DNA of 64,000 nucleotides, from NCBI GenBank assembly GCA_009602735.1, contig WELA01003597.1:96554-160553 (forward strand), in the 5' to 3' direction. The DNA is from Mesotaenium endlicherianum (lineage: Eukaryota > Streptophyta > Zygnematophyceae > Zygnematales > Mesotaeniaceae). This document shows, piece by piece, positions 12,038 to 23,420 of the stretch; within the stretch, counting starts at the first letter, position 1; each line of letters starts with the position of its first letter. The notes beneath the pieces were generated by a model. It was not told the DNA's origin, searched no databases, and saw nothing but the letters and a program-made list of their open reading frames with translations. The position numbers and the translations under genes were made by a program.

Positions 12038-13339
12038 ATGGTAAGAACAAGGTCTCAAACTAGCAACTCTCGTGAAATAGAGGGTGAGGACAATGATAAC
12101 ATTGAGGAAGGACAGGACGAAAGCCGCGTCTTCGGACCCCGTACCTACTAAGAAACGCTACATGATGCAGGAGCCAGAGAAGCTGCAAAGGAGGCAACAA
12201 CTCTTGCTGTGGTAGCAGCTCAGCTTGCTGAGGATGAGCGTTTAGCCAAGGAGGAAGACGAGGCAGAAAATAGGAGGGCCCCTGACGGAAGGACGGTGGA
12301 AGAGCAGATGGCAGAGAGGGCCAATTTTCAAAACCAACCTCCTGCTATGCCTACAGTTACACCTCTTCTTCATATTTGCAAACAATTACGTGCATCAGGC
12401 ATAGCCGGAGCGGCAGCAATCGGGAATGCGGAATCTGCTACTAATTGAGCTAATGTTGCTGCTGCTGCGTTTGCTGGGCTACCACCTAAGAATGTAGATC
12501 TGGGAACATTATTTGTGCAAATGCAATTGCATATTGCGAGCATGTATCAGTTCCAACAGGAGGACAAAAGGATCATGATGGGATTGCTGCGTGACAGAGG
12601 CCAAGCGGGTTCTCAAACCACTGGTGGTGGTGGCAGAGGGCCAAGTAAGCCTAAGCCAAAACTTCCTCAAGGCTATGACTATAAGGGAAATAAAAAGTGC
12701 TACTTGATCAAGTTTCTCGCTGATGTTGAGCAGTGGCTAGAGAACTACCCAGAACGGCAGGACTACGAGAAAGTCAGGCACACTGGTGCTCTACTGAAAT
12801 GTAGTGCAGCAGACTCCGATTGTATTGGAAAGGAGAGCGTAAGGCTCAGCAACTTGGTGATCCTATTTGGGTAGAGTTTGTCGAGAAGCTGCATAAAAAG
12901 TTTGATGTTATCAATCAGCAGGAGAAAACTACCTATGCGATGATCTCCTTGACACTGAAGCAGACCACTTCAATTGCTGAGTTTGCCAAGAAGTTCGAGG
13001 TCTCAGGTCATTTTGCTGAAGAGATATGAGAAATTGATTGACTTGATCCAAGATGCTGATGCCTGGGATCAGCAGCAGTTCAATCACAAGTGCCAGAGTA
13101 ATGCTTTGGTGTCTAAGATTGTCAAAAACCAAAACGGAACCTACAATGCAATTGAAGGAGATCAGGCCAAGGACAATCAGAGTGATGAGTATGAGTATGA
13201 GTAAAACGCTATGCAGTTAGAGGGAGAGGTAAATACTCTCGAGATGGCTATGGAAGAGGTGGTGGTAACGTTTAAGCCGAGACCAGCCTCAGCAAAATCT
13301 ATTTGCTACCATTGCCAGGACTTGGGCCACTATAGAGAG
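12038..13339 (+). pseudogene. Element A gag, degenerate
   Basis: The reading frame begins at 12038 (MVRTRSQTSNSRE) 20 bp after the PBS and is broken by several stops and frame changes. Recognisable parts are an acidic and Gln-rich N-terminus, a retrotransposon gag core (around FLADVEQWLENYPERQDYEK, then WVEFVEKLHKKFD and SIAEFAKKFE), and the start of a zinc knuckle at about 13299-13338 reading CYHCQDLGHYRE. The knuckle lacks its last cysteine because the inverted fragment begins right there. Gag normally forms the particle that packages element RNA; this copy cannot make a full protein. Confidence 0.75.
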
Positions 13340-13367
13340 CAACTTAACTTGTTGTCGCCTCGACAAC
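13340..13367 (-). other. Hairpin and purine tract of the inverted copy of element A
   Basis: On the minus strand the stem-loop GTTGTCG-AGG-CGACAAC (13351-13367) is followed by the purine-rich AAGTTAAGTTG. The same stem-loop and purine tract lie before the 3' LTR at 29043-29076. The inverted fragment thus ends where its 3' LTR would start. Confidence 0.6.
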
Positions 13368-13433
13368 ATTAAACTGCAGAAGTTTTAAAATAAGGGAACT
13401 GAACCTGTCCAGCCTTCCCCACCGACTGCCTCT

Positions 13434-14345
13434 TCAGCTTCTCACATAGGGGGTTGTTCCTGGGGCTTTAGGATCAAGAGACGGAGATCTGGACCTAGAT
13501 CTGGACAGCCCTTTTGGTCTGTCAGCTGGCCTTCTGAAGAACCCCGTTTGTTCTAGAGTTGGACCTCGAGGAGAACGAAGGATGGTAGCCTGCTCTTCAA
13601 CCACTTGAGTGTTGATCCCCACATAGACAGGCATTCCAGTAGGATGCTGAAATACATTGGCAAGAGGTACATGTCCCTGAGCGAAGGGGGAGGCTGGCAT
13701 ACCTCTGGCCACCCCGCGTGTCCCTCTCCTGGCACCTCTGTCCTCTGGGGATTTCTGCCTGTGTCTGCTGCCAAGTACAGTCAGATCAGCTTCTTCCCCT
13801 GCTTGGGCAGGTGGGCTGGGGGAGCGAGTGCGGGGTCTAGTTGCCTCCATGACCGGGATCACATTCCATACGCCTGATCTTGGTTCCTTAAAGAGTGCCC
13901 CTGCCTGCCCCTGGGTCTCCTGAGTACCAGATCCTGATGCTTCTCCTCTGCCTTGTTCTTCTTGCTCATCCTCCTCATCCTCCTCCTCTGAGAGAGTAGG
14001 AGTCTCGTCCACTAAGTCGTCCTGCTCCCTGGAAGACATGGAGTAGTCTACTGACCTCCCTTTCTTAGGGCGCGCTGGGGGTTGCATGGCCTTCAGCCTG
14101 CTGATATCTATCCAGCCTGCATTCTTCGCCCATTTGACGAAGGCATGCTTTCCCTTAGAAAAGTAGTCTCTCCCCCTCCTCCTGTGCTCTTAGGTCTCTG
14201 CATTCATATTGCTCAGGCAGCCATTCAGCCTGGGGTCCCAAGGGGCAATGTGAGGTGGTAGGATGAGGTAGCCGTCTAGGCCATAGTGGAAATCGTCTGG
14301 TTGGGCTCGGTCACACTCCTGCTTTTTGTTTGTGACGGTATGTTG
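13434..14345 (-). pseudogene. C-terminal part of the extra 3' ORF of element A, inverted copy
   Basis: The minus strand is one open frame from about 14345 to 13434 except for a single stop at 14190-14192. It matches the plus-strand extra ORF at 28150-28992: LPPHIAPWDPRLNG against LPPHIAAWDPRLDG, FSKGKHAFVKWA against FSKGKHAYAKWA, KKGRSVDYS against KRGRSVGYS, and GHVPLANVFQHPTGMPVYV against GHVPLAHVMQHPTGMPVYV. After a basic Pro-rich start comes a long acidic segment and an Arg/Ser-rich end. Upstream it is joined directly to RNase H sequence, so integrase and the first roughly 260 codons of the extra ORF are deleted. No function is known. Confidence 0.7.
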
Positions 14346-16309
14346 ACTAAAATTCCTTTCTTGCAAGTTAAGTCTTCTAGAGAGTGCATCAGCAGGATTC
14401 AACTTCCCTGGTTTGTAGCCGATCTGGACTTGGAACTGCTCCAGCATCTGCTCCAGCGGTTCTCTCTCCTTGACAGCTTGGACTTCTTTTGAAAGTGAGT
14501 CAGAGCTAGATGATCTGTGATCACCTTAAAAGCTTTACCATGTAAGTATGCTCTCCACTGTTTGAGCACATGAATGATAGCTAGCAGCTCTTTATCATGC
14601 ACGGAGTAATGAATCTTCGCTGGATTGAATTTCATAGACTCGTACAACACAGGGTGCCACTCCTGCCGTACCTTACCATCCTTTGTGGTTTTGTCAGCAG
14701 GCTGCGACAAAATAGCACCCATGGCAAAGTCAGAGGCATCCGTGACCACCTGCACCGGTTTGCTGGGGTCATACACGGCTAGCACTGGGGCAGAACAAAG
14801 GGCATCCTTAACGGTCTAGAAGGCAGCCTGCTGCTCTTCCCCCCACAAATACCCTATGTCTTTCTTAGTAAGGTCAGTCAGTTTACTGGCCTTTGTGGAA
14901 TAATTCTCAATAAATCCTATAGTAGTTAGCCAACCCGAGGAAGGATCTAACTTCAGAGACCGACTGTGGTAAAAGCCAGTCCCTTATGGTCTGGACTTTC
15001 TTAGGATCCACACTGATGCCCTCTTAACTAACAACGTGGCCTAAGAATTCGATACTTTCCTTAAAGAAATCACACTTGCTCATTTTAGCATAAAACTGAT
15101 TTCTTCTCAGAGTCTGCATGACTGTCTTTAAGTGTGCAGCGTACTGAGCTTCATCTTTAGAGAAAATTAAAATATCATCCAGGAAAACTTGCACAAACTT
15201 ATCCAAAAAAGGTCTGAAAATGTCATTCATAGCACCCATGAAGGTGGCAGGAGCATTAGTCAGTCCAAATGGCATCACGTTGAACTCATAGTGTCCATAA
15301 TGTGTACGGAAGGCAGTCTTGTGTTCATCCCCCTCAGCAATTCTGATTTGATGATAACCACTCTTGAGATCTATCTTACTGAACACCTTAGCACCAAACA
15401 GGGTATCAAGCAAGTCCTCGATCCTGGGTAAAGCATATTTGTTCTTTACTGTAATTCTGTTGAGGGCTCTGTAATCCACACACATCCGCATACTGCCATC
15501 CTTTTTCTTAACCAATAGGATGGGTGCGCCGTAAGGTGATTTACTGGGGGAAATATAACCATTTTCCTCAAGCTCTGCAATCTGTGTTTTCAACTCCTCG
15601 CTCTCCACATAAGACAAGCCGTAGGTGCGTTGCCAGGGTGGCTGACTCCCAGGTAATAGATCAATCCTATGATCTACTTCCCTCTTAGGTGGTAGTCTCG
15701 GAGGCATATTAAAAACATCCGTGTACTGAGCAACAATTTTGCAGCAGTAGGGTGCTCCGGAGGGCTTACCTTTTTCTCAACCACTTCTTTAGGTTGAGGA
15801 GGTACCTCTCTTAGCAGCAGACAGAACATTCTGTCTTCCTTCTGGTTCCAGCTTTTGACGAACTCCATTGCATTCAGCAACTTGCATCCTTCTGGAAGCC
15901 TCTTCTTTTCCTTCATTTGCCATCCACACAGGACAAGAAGAAGAGCACTGGTGGGTGCCAAGTCAGTCTGCCCATCACTGGCTCCTCTCACTTCAACTGT
16001 ACCTTTGCTCCAACACACTTCAGCTTGATGTCTATTAAGCCACGACCTGCCTAGCACGAGATCATAGAAGCCAGTGTTGAGTACCTCAAATGTAAGCGTT
16101 TCAATTAGAACTACAATGCCAGAACCTAGCTGGACCTTAATAGGCTTGGTTATAACTCCTCCCGGGATACTTGAGGCATCTCCAAAGAATATTTTTCTAT
16201 TCCCTTGGGTGACAGTAGGCAGCCTTAGCCGCTTAACTAAGTCCTTGTGGATAAAAGTATGTGACGCCCCTCCGTCAACAAATGCCCTCACCTTCCTACC
16301 TGCAATCAT
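14346..16309 (-). pseudogene. Protease, reverse transcriptase and RNase H of element A, inverted copy
   Basis: The minus strand carries, in order, an aspartic protease region (AFVDGGASHTFI, with the usual DTG read as DGG; VLGRSWLNRHQAEVCW), RT (15707-15024, with [32 protein letters not shown] and the catalytic FLDDILIFS), and RNase H (14785-14399, TDASDFAMGAIL and HDKELLAIIHVLKQWRAYL). Stops separate the blocks, so it is not one functional polyprotein. It is closely similar to 16474-18345 on the plus strand. It ends by fusing to the extra-ORF remnant near 14345. Confidence 0.85.
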
Positions 16310-16330
16310 GCAATGCAGTAGAATAGGGGG

Positions 16331-16473
16331 GCCTGACTTCTCCTGACTTTTGCATTGTTATCCTGACTTGGCAAAAAAATGTTGGACATGAGGTGGAACA
16401 AGATCATCCTGAGCGTGCACTCTCTGGATGTCTATATTGTTGATGGTCTCCTTTATCTGGTTGTCAGGCATGC
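16331..16473. other. Spacer between inverted pol copies
   Basis: About 140 bp lie at the centre of the head-to-head pol repeat. No gene is seen. The plus copy starts in mid-protease at 16474, whereas the minus copy extends about 30 codons further upstream. Confidence 0.5.
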
Positions 16474-18803
16474 ATAGCGGCTAAGGCTGCCTACTGTCAC
16501 CCAACGGAAAAGAAAAATATTCCTTGGAGATGCCTCAAGTATCCCGGGAGGAGTTATAACCAAGGCCATTGAGGTCTAGTTAGGTTCTGACATTGCAATT
16601 CTAACTGAAACGCTTGCATTTGAGGTACTCAACACTGGCTTTTACGATCTTGTGCTAGGCAGTGCCTGGCTTAACGGACATCAAGCTGAAGTGTGTTGGA
16701 GCAGAGGTACAGTTGAAGTGAGAGGAGCCAGTGATGGGCAGACTGACTTGTCACCCACCAGTGCTCTTCCTCTTGTCCTGTGTGGATGGCAAATGAAGGA
16801 AAAGAAGAGGCTTCTAGAAGGATGCAAGTTGCTGAATGCAATGGAGTTCGTCAAAAGCTGGAACTAGAAGGAAGACAGAATGTTCTGTCTGCTGCTAAGA
16901 GAGGTACCTCCTCAACCTGAAGAAGTGGTTGAGAAAAAGGTAAGCCCCCCGGAACACCATACTGCTGCAAAATTGTTGCTCAGTATACTGATGTATTTAA
17001 TATGCCTCCAGGACTACCCCCTAAGAGGGAAGTAGATCATAAAATTGATCTATTACCTTGGAGTCAACCACCTTGGGAACGCACGTATGGCTTGTCTTAT
17101 GTGGAGAGCGAGGAGTTGAAAACACAGATTGCAGAGCTTGAGGAAAATGGTTATATTTCTCCCAGTAAATCACCTTACGGCGCACCCATCCTATTTGTTA
17201 AGAAAAAGGATGGCAGTATGCGGATGTGTGTGGATTACAGAGCCCTGAACAGAATTACAGTAAAGAACAAGTATGCTTTACCCAGAATCGAGGACTTGCT
17301 TGATACCCTGTCTGGTGCTAAGGTGTTCAGTAAGATAGATCTCAAGAGTGGTTATCATCAAATCAGAATTGCTGAGGGGGATGAACACAAGACTGCCTTC
17401 CGCACACGTTATGGACACTATGAGTTCAACGTGATGCCATTTGGACTGACTAATGCTCCTGCCACCTTCATGGGTGCTATGAATGACATTTTTAGACCTT
17501 TTTTGGATAAGTTTGTGCAAGTTTTCCTGGATGATATTTTAATTTTCTCTAAAGATGAAGCTCAGTACGCTGAACACTTAAAGACAGTCCTGGACACTCT
17601 AAGAACGAATCACTTATATGCTAAAATGAGCAAGTGTGATTTCTTTAAGGAAAGTATTGAATTCTTAGGCCACGTTGTCAGTAAAGAGGGCATCAGTGTG
17701 GATCCTAAGAAAGTCCAGACCATAAGGGACTGGCCAGAACCACAGTCNCCAGAACCACAGTCTGTCTCTGAGGTTAGATCCTTCCTCGGGTTGGCTAACT
17801 AGTATAGGATATTTATTGAGAATTATTCCACAAAGGCCAGTAAACTGACAGACCTTACTAATAAAGACATAGGGTATGTGTGGGGGGAAGAGCATCAGGC
17901 TGCCTTCCAGACCCTTAAAGATGCCCTTCGTTCTGCCCCAGTGCTAGCCGTGTATGACCCCAGCAAACCGGTGCAGGTGGTCACGGATGCCTCTGACTTT
18001 GCCATGGGTGCTATTTTGTCGCAGCCTGCTGACAAAACCACAAAGGATGGTAAGGTACGGCAGGACTGGCACCCTGTGTTGTACGAGTCTATGAAATTCA
18101 ATCCAGCGGAGATTAGTTACTTAGTGCATGATAAAGAGCTGCTAGCTATCATTCATGTACTCAAACAGTGGAGAGCATACTTACATGGTAAAGCTTTTAA
18201 GGTGATTACAGATCATCTACCTCTGACTCACTTTCAGAAGAAGTCCAAGCTGTCGAGGAGGGAGAACCGCTGGAGCCAGATGCTGGAGCAGTTCCAAGTC
18301 CAGATCGACTAAAAACCAGGGAAGTTGAATCTTGCTGATGCACTCTCTAGAAGACCTGACTTGCAAGAAAGGAATTTTAGTCAGCATGCTGTAGATAAAG
18401 TCCTGTGTGCTTTCACTTCACTGAAGGTGAAAAAGTCCTTCCTAGAACAACTTAGGAAAGCCTACCTTTCTGACCCAACATTTGAGCCCAGCCCCACTAC
18501 TGGTGTGTGTCGTGCTACTGCACTCGGGTATAAGCTTAAGGGAGGGGTCTGGGTGACTGAAACCACTTCAGGCAGGCTGAAGCTGGTCATTCCTAATAAC
18601 TTGGAAATAAGGTCTCTCTTACTGAGTCAAGCGCATGACAGTCTCCTGGGTGGACATTTGGGGCAGGCCAAAACTGTTGGCAAACTGGCAAAACATTATC
18701 TTTGGGAGGGGTTACCCCGAGAGGTCTTGAAATATGTCAAGTCCTGTGACCAGTGTCAGAGAAATAAGTCTCGGCACACACCACCCGGAGTTCTCTTACA
18801 ACC
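16474..18803 (+). pseudogene. Element A protease (partial), RT, RNase H and integrase zinc domain
   Basis: It begins inside the protease (LGSAWLNGHQAEVCW), continues through RT at 17002-17802 ([42 protein letters not shown]) and RNase H at 17878-18312 (TDASDFAMGAILSQ, HDKELLAIIH), to the integrase HHCC zinc-binding region at 18640-18780 (HDSLLGGHLGQ ... SCDQCQRNK). The reading frame is interrupted by stops after the protease, after RT and after RNase H. At 17748 a single N splits a directly repeated 14-bp unit. The integrase breaks at 18804, where element B is inserted, and resumes at 25163. Confidence 0.85.
17734..17762. other. One-base gap flanked by a 14-bp duplication
   Basis: CCAGAACCACAGTC stands on both sides of an N at 17748. 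The closely related minus copy has no second unit here, so this is probably an assembly join rather than real sequence. Confidence 0.75.
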
Positions 18804-18808
18804 ACTGC

Positions 18809-19310
18809 TGTAGTGAAACAGATAGATCAAGTACTTAGTAAAACTGAATAACTACCTATTCAAGACAAGGATCTTTGAACACAAGTGGTAGCTTCTTGAA
18901 AGAGAGATGGCTTCTTGAAAGTTAATATATTTCTGGATTTTGGCAAGTACAAGAGTGATTCTCGAATGTCTTTCTATGTTCTAGCTCTTGTTTATATACT
19001 TGCTACATAAGTAATTTCTAGGAAGGTGTATGTTGATGTGTTGGCACCCAACACATCCCAAAACTTGCCACCTCTTTCTAGAATAATGTACACATGTCCT
19101 TTTGACCTAAAAATGGCACATCTGACTTTTGCCACATGGAGTTCTTCTAGGTCTTTCCTCTAACTTCGAAAATGCCTTGGAAGGTTCAAAGGACATGAAC
19201 CAAGTTACTAGAGTACCTATTCACACTTGACTCCACACAATACTACTCCAAATATATTTGAAAACATTAAAATATATGCAAACTAATATATAATAACTCA
19301 AATCACTACA
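18809..19310 (-). repeat. 3' LTR of element B
   Basis: It begins TGTAGTGAAACAG and ends AATCACTACA on the plus strand. It differs from 24660-25162 by only a handful of substitutions and one small replacement. Confidence 0.92.
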
Positions 19311-19321
19311 TCACCCCCCCG
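19311..19321 (-). other. Polypurine tract of element B
   Basis: A run of about eight G followed by TGA on the minus strand directly abuts the 3' LTR. This is the expected plus-strand primer site. Confidence 0.75.
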
Positions 19322-20079
19322 ATAAAAAAAGCGACGTCTCGGCGCGTCCAGTCAGGTCTTACACATGTGGAGCAAACTAGTCAACAGTTTCAAGTCAGAT
19401 GCCACACATGTGAAGAGGACTAGTCAAAGGCGCCAAGTCAGGTGCTACACATGTAAGGTAGACTAGGCAAGGTCGTAGGTGGTGTGACCTTATTGGCTAG
19501 CCTACTCCTTAATGATAAAGAAAATTGTACAAGTTGGCCCAGAATCTGCCACGAATGCAAAAATTCATAGCGGCCACAGAACAGCACCAAATCTAAAAGT
19601 TCGACTGTCAAACGGACCGCGTCGGAGAACTCTACCGGGTCACTAAATTTGAGAGCATTCTCATTTCTGGAGTGTCGTTGAGAGCTGAGAGAGTAGGCAC
19701 TCCTCCAAATCTGTGCAGAAACTTCTGAAAATCATAAGTCCTTCTATACTTCTCCAAATTCTGCAAACTAAGTCTCAAACTGGGCGCTGTAAGATGTTCT
19801 ACCAGAGTCTTGAGTTTCAGAGCATTCCAAGTTCAGGGGAGGGCACAATGTCAGAAGGCATATTCTGTCCTAACAATGCCAGCAGCCTGACCCCCTTCTA
19901 CTTAGAGCATCATATCTCTCTCACCAATGCTCCAAATTGAGCAAACTTGGACTCTAAATGACCGACTACTCATGGACTCTAGCCAGGTAAATTTTCAGAA
20001 TTTATTATGCAGAGACCTATCACCAGTAGCAGTTTTAGTTTTCTGTCCAGAAATTGCGAGAAGTGAAGAGTGTCTAATG
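19322..20079 (-). other. 3' non-coding region of element B
   Basis: About 760 bp lie between the end of the integrase/chromodomain ORF and the polypurine tract. Only short chance frames are seen. Confidence 0.6.
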
Positions 20080-20991
20080 TCAATTTTTCCTCTTTCTTGT
20101 TCTTGCAGGCTGCCTCCAAGGGGTCTTCTGCTGCTTCTTGATGGTGGCAGGCTGCCTCCCTGAAGTCTTTGGGCTTCTAGTAGAGAGACTTGGGGCTAGT
20201 CCAAGATGGGGATTGGCGGCATGGAAGCGCTTCAACTTTCTCTGAACTTTGTCAAGGTAGTGCGCCGCCACCCAACTATTCTCCGAATCTGGATATCCTT
20301 TCCACTTGATCAAGTATTGCTGCTGTCTCCTGAAATGTCTCATAGCCACTATGTCTTGCATTTCGTACTCCAAATGATCATCCACTATTGTTGGGGCTGG
20401 TGGGGTTGTCACACGTCCGGGGAACTTGTTGTCGGGTTGCACATATGGCTTGAAGAGGGAAGCGTGGAATACGGGGTCGATGTGCATAGTCTGGGGAAGT
20501 TCTAGCTTGAAAGCAACGGGGTTGACTTGCTGGATAATCTTGAAGGGTCCCAAATACTTGGGAGAGAACTTGCTGCCGGCAGGCCTGTTGTTCAGGGAAA
20601 TGTTCTTGGATGATAGTAACACGTTGTCACCCACTCTGTACGTAATTTCTCTTCTGGATCTGTTCGCCACTCTTGCTTGAGCATCTTGCGCGTGTTGTAG
20701 AGCTTTCTTCGCTGCTGTAAGGGCTGCTTCTAATGTCTCCATAAAATCTGTGGCTGCAGGTACTTCATCATGGCCAGCCGTGAAGCTCAGTGGCGTGGTC
20801 GGATGGAAGCCATAGTTGAGGAAGAATGGGGACTCTTGGGTAGAGGCCTGCGTAGTGTTGTTGTAGGCAAACTCGAGGGGGGTCAAGTACATGTCCCAGT
20901 CTTGCTCGAGGGTAGACACGTAGGCCTTTAGAGAGGTCTTTAGGGTACAATTCATACGCTCGGTTTGCCCATCTGAGTGTGGGTGGTAGGC
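20080..20991 (-). pseudogene. Element B integrase C-terminal half and chromodomain
   Basis: Reading on the minus strand, this starts at AYHPHSDGQTERMN, the core motif containing the catalytic Glu. It continues through the integrase C-terminal domain (DNVLLSSKNI, KYLGPFKI, HASLFKPYV) to a chromodomain (YEMQDIVAMRHF, YLIKWKGYPDSENSWV) and a Lys/Arg-rich tail ending at 20080. Chromodomains of this kind guide integration toward heterochromatin marks. The upstream half of integrase is separated by a 771-bp solo LTR, so the frame is broken, although this half itself is intact. Confidence 0.88.
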
Positions 20992-21762
20992 TGAAATGAA
21001 TCGACTTACCAAATAGGCGATTAACAATTAATAAAGATCTTTATATCAGCAAGTAATCTTTATGGTATTTCCGTTAACTAGTTAAACGGCAAAGGACAAT
21101 ACACTAGCAGGAGATAATACTCGTAAGTCAAATGCGAGTAAACTAGCATCAATGATGCAAATCAGTAAACTCATGCATAAGCAAGGTTAGAAGACAGTGC
21201 GTATCAATGGCTTCTCGCCTTCGATTCAGAGTTCTCTCAGTAAGCTGTACAAGAGAGTTGGCCTCGTTTCCGAATGCCGAACTCGAGAGCAATGCCTAGC
21301 ATATGTACATGGAATGAGTTTACTGTTCAACGGTCAGTGCGATGGTACCGCCTACCCGGGAGTTAACCTCGTTGGTAGGACCTCGGTTAACCAAATCCAC
21401 CGCCATCTCCCATCATCCCGAATAGCCATCCATCATGGGGATGTCATCTGGCCATTCGTCTAGCAGGTGGTATTTAGATGCATATCAAGGCAGTTCGCTG
21501 CTACCGAGCACGGAAGTCAGCTGGCTGTCAAAGAATGTGTCAGCAAGCTGACTTAAGTTGACTTCAGCCTGCTGCTTTTGGCCGAGTCATTAAACTGATA
21601 ATTATGTAAAGTCCAGCAGACTGATTACTAACTAAAAGTCAGCAGACTGATCACTAACTAAAATTCAGCAGACTGACTACTAACTAAAGTCCAGCAGGCT
21701 GAACTAAATTAACTATTATATTTAAATGAATATTATATCTACTAATATACTGATTCATTACA
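20992..21762 (-). repeat. Solo LTR, family A, inside element B integrase
   Basis: This is a complete 771-bp LTR-A in minus orientation (TGTAATGAATCA ... CATTTCA). It is flanked by the exact 5-bp repeat TAGGC at 20987-20991 and 21763-21767. It interrupts the integrase between the second catalytic Asp region and the Glu motif. It marks a full insertion followed by LTR-LTR recombination. Confidence 0.92.
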
Positions 21763-23420
21763 TAGGCAGTAGACATATCCAGCGATGCACCCAAGTTCTT
21801 GAAGAGATTTTTCCAGAAATGGCTTGTGAATCTTGGATCTCTATCTGACACAATTCTTGATGGTAGTCCATGGAGTCGGAAGATGTTGTCAAAGATGAGT
21901 CTTGCAAGTTGTGGTGCTGTAGCCTTAGTCGTCGTGGGAATAAAATGAGCCATCTTGNGGTCCATCTTGATGCCATCAGCAGTCACGTGGAGACCTAGGA
22001 ACTCCACTTCTTGTTTGGCAAACTTGCACTCTGACTCCTTTGCAAATAGCTTGTTTTGCTTCAATACTTCTAGGACTTCTTTCAAGTGTCTCGCATGCTC
22101 TTCAAGGGTCTTGCTGTATTTAAGGATGTCATCGATGAATACCACCACAAATCTGTCCAACATGGGCTGAAATATGGTGTTCATCATAGTCATGAAAGTT
22201 GCTGGCGCGTTGGTGAGTCCAAATGGCAAGACCATGAACTCAAAATGTCCATATCTTGTCCTGAATGCCGTCTTCTCTATGTCCGGTTCTGCGATGCGAA
22301 TCTGGTGGTAGCCGCTCCGTAAGTCAATCTTCGTGAAGTACTTGGCTCCAACCAGCCGGTCCATGAGCTCATCCATGCGCGGCAGCGGGTATCGATTCTT
22401 GATGGTGATCTTGTTGAGGGCGCGATAGTCCACACACATCCTCAAGGTACCATCTTTCTTCTTGACAAATAGCACCGGGGCTCCAAATGGCGACTTGCTA
22501 GGTCGAATGAAGCCATGCTCCAGTAGCTCCTTGATTTGCTTCTTGACTTCGTCTAGCTCCGTGTATGACATTTTGAACGTAGGCCGAGAGATGGGCTTGC
22601 TTCCGGGCTCCAACTCTATCTTGTGGTCTACGAATCTTTTGGGGGGTAGGCCCTTGGGCAATTCCGGGGAAAAACCTTTTTTGTAGTCCTTTAAGACTTC
22701 TTGTATCTCCTTGGGAACGGGGCTGCCTTCTTGACTCTCGATGTCTTTCTTGATGTCTTTTGGCGTGATCAAGGCCAAAAGAAGCTCGTGTCCCTTCCTC
22801 ACAAGTCTCTTGAGTTGGAGGGCGGACAATAGTATCTCGTGTGCCGGCTTCTCGATGTCTTGGGTCTGGATATTCTGGATTGCGCGCAAAATACAGATTC
22901 TTGAAGTGATGTCATTCTTGATCTTGATAGTACCGGTCCTCCAATCAACTTGGGGGTTGTGCTTGGTCAACCAAGGCGTCCCTAGGATGACGTCGTACTT
23001 GCCCAATTGCATGGGGGAGAACACTACTCTATCCTTGAAGGACTTGATAGAGAGTGCCAAGGGGTACGTCTTCTTGGAAGGGGTAGTATAGGAGAATCCA
23101 TCGGGCATCATAATCTCCTCGTCGTGGTCAAGAGTTCGCATAGTAATACCGTGCTTGGTGGCAAAATCTGCAGCAATGAAGTTGCCTTGAGCTCCGCTAT
23201 CCACCAAGATGTGGACCTTCTCTCCTCCAAGGTAACCTCTCAAACTCATTGGGGCTGGAACGTCGTCTTCAACGGGGGTCTCCACCTCACTTGGCGTGTT
23301 GCCTTCTCGTGAAGTGGGTCTTGGGGTGGTAGGCTCCTGGCCTACCGGCGCTGTCCGTTTTTTGACAACTTTTTGGGGCATGAAAGTGCACGATGGCCCT
23401 TTTCCTTGCAATAGAAGCAT
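21763..23420 (-). pseudogene. Element B protease, RT and truncated integrase core
   Basis: The minus strand encodes a protease with a DSGAQGNFI active site and [14 protein letters not shown] follows ([44 protein letters not shown], catalytic VFIDDIL) up to [10 protein letters not shown] at 21960. At 21958 an N joins this to integrase sequence HFIPTTTKATAPQ ... IVSDRDPRFTSHFW. The RT connection, all of RNase H and the integrase zinc domain are absent. The joint sits on a short repeat (CAAGATGG on both sides), suggesting an assembly collapse, or less likely a microhomology deletion. The frame then runs into the solo LTR. Confidence 0.88.

Noticed and set aside
22086-23312. Plus-strand open frames over element B
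   Set aside because: Antisense shadows of its RT and protease.
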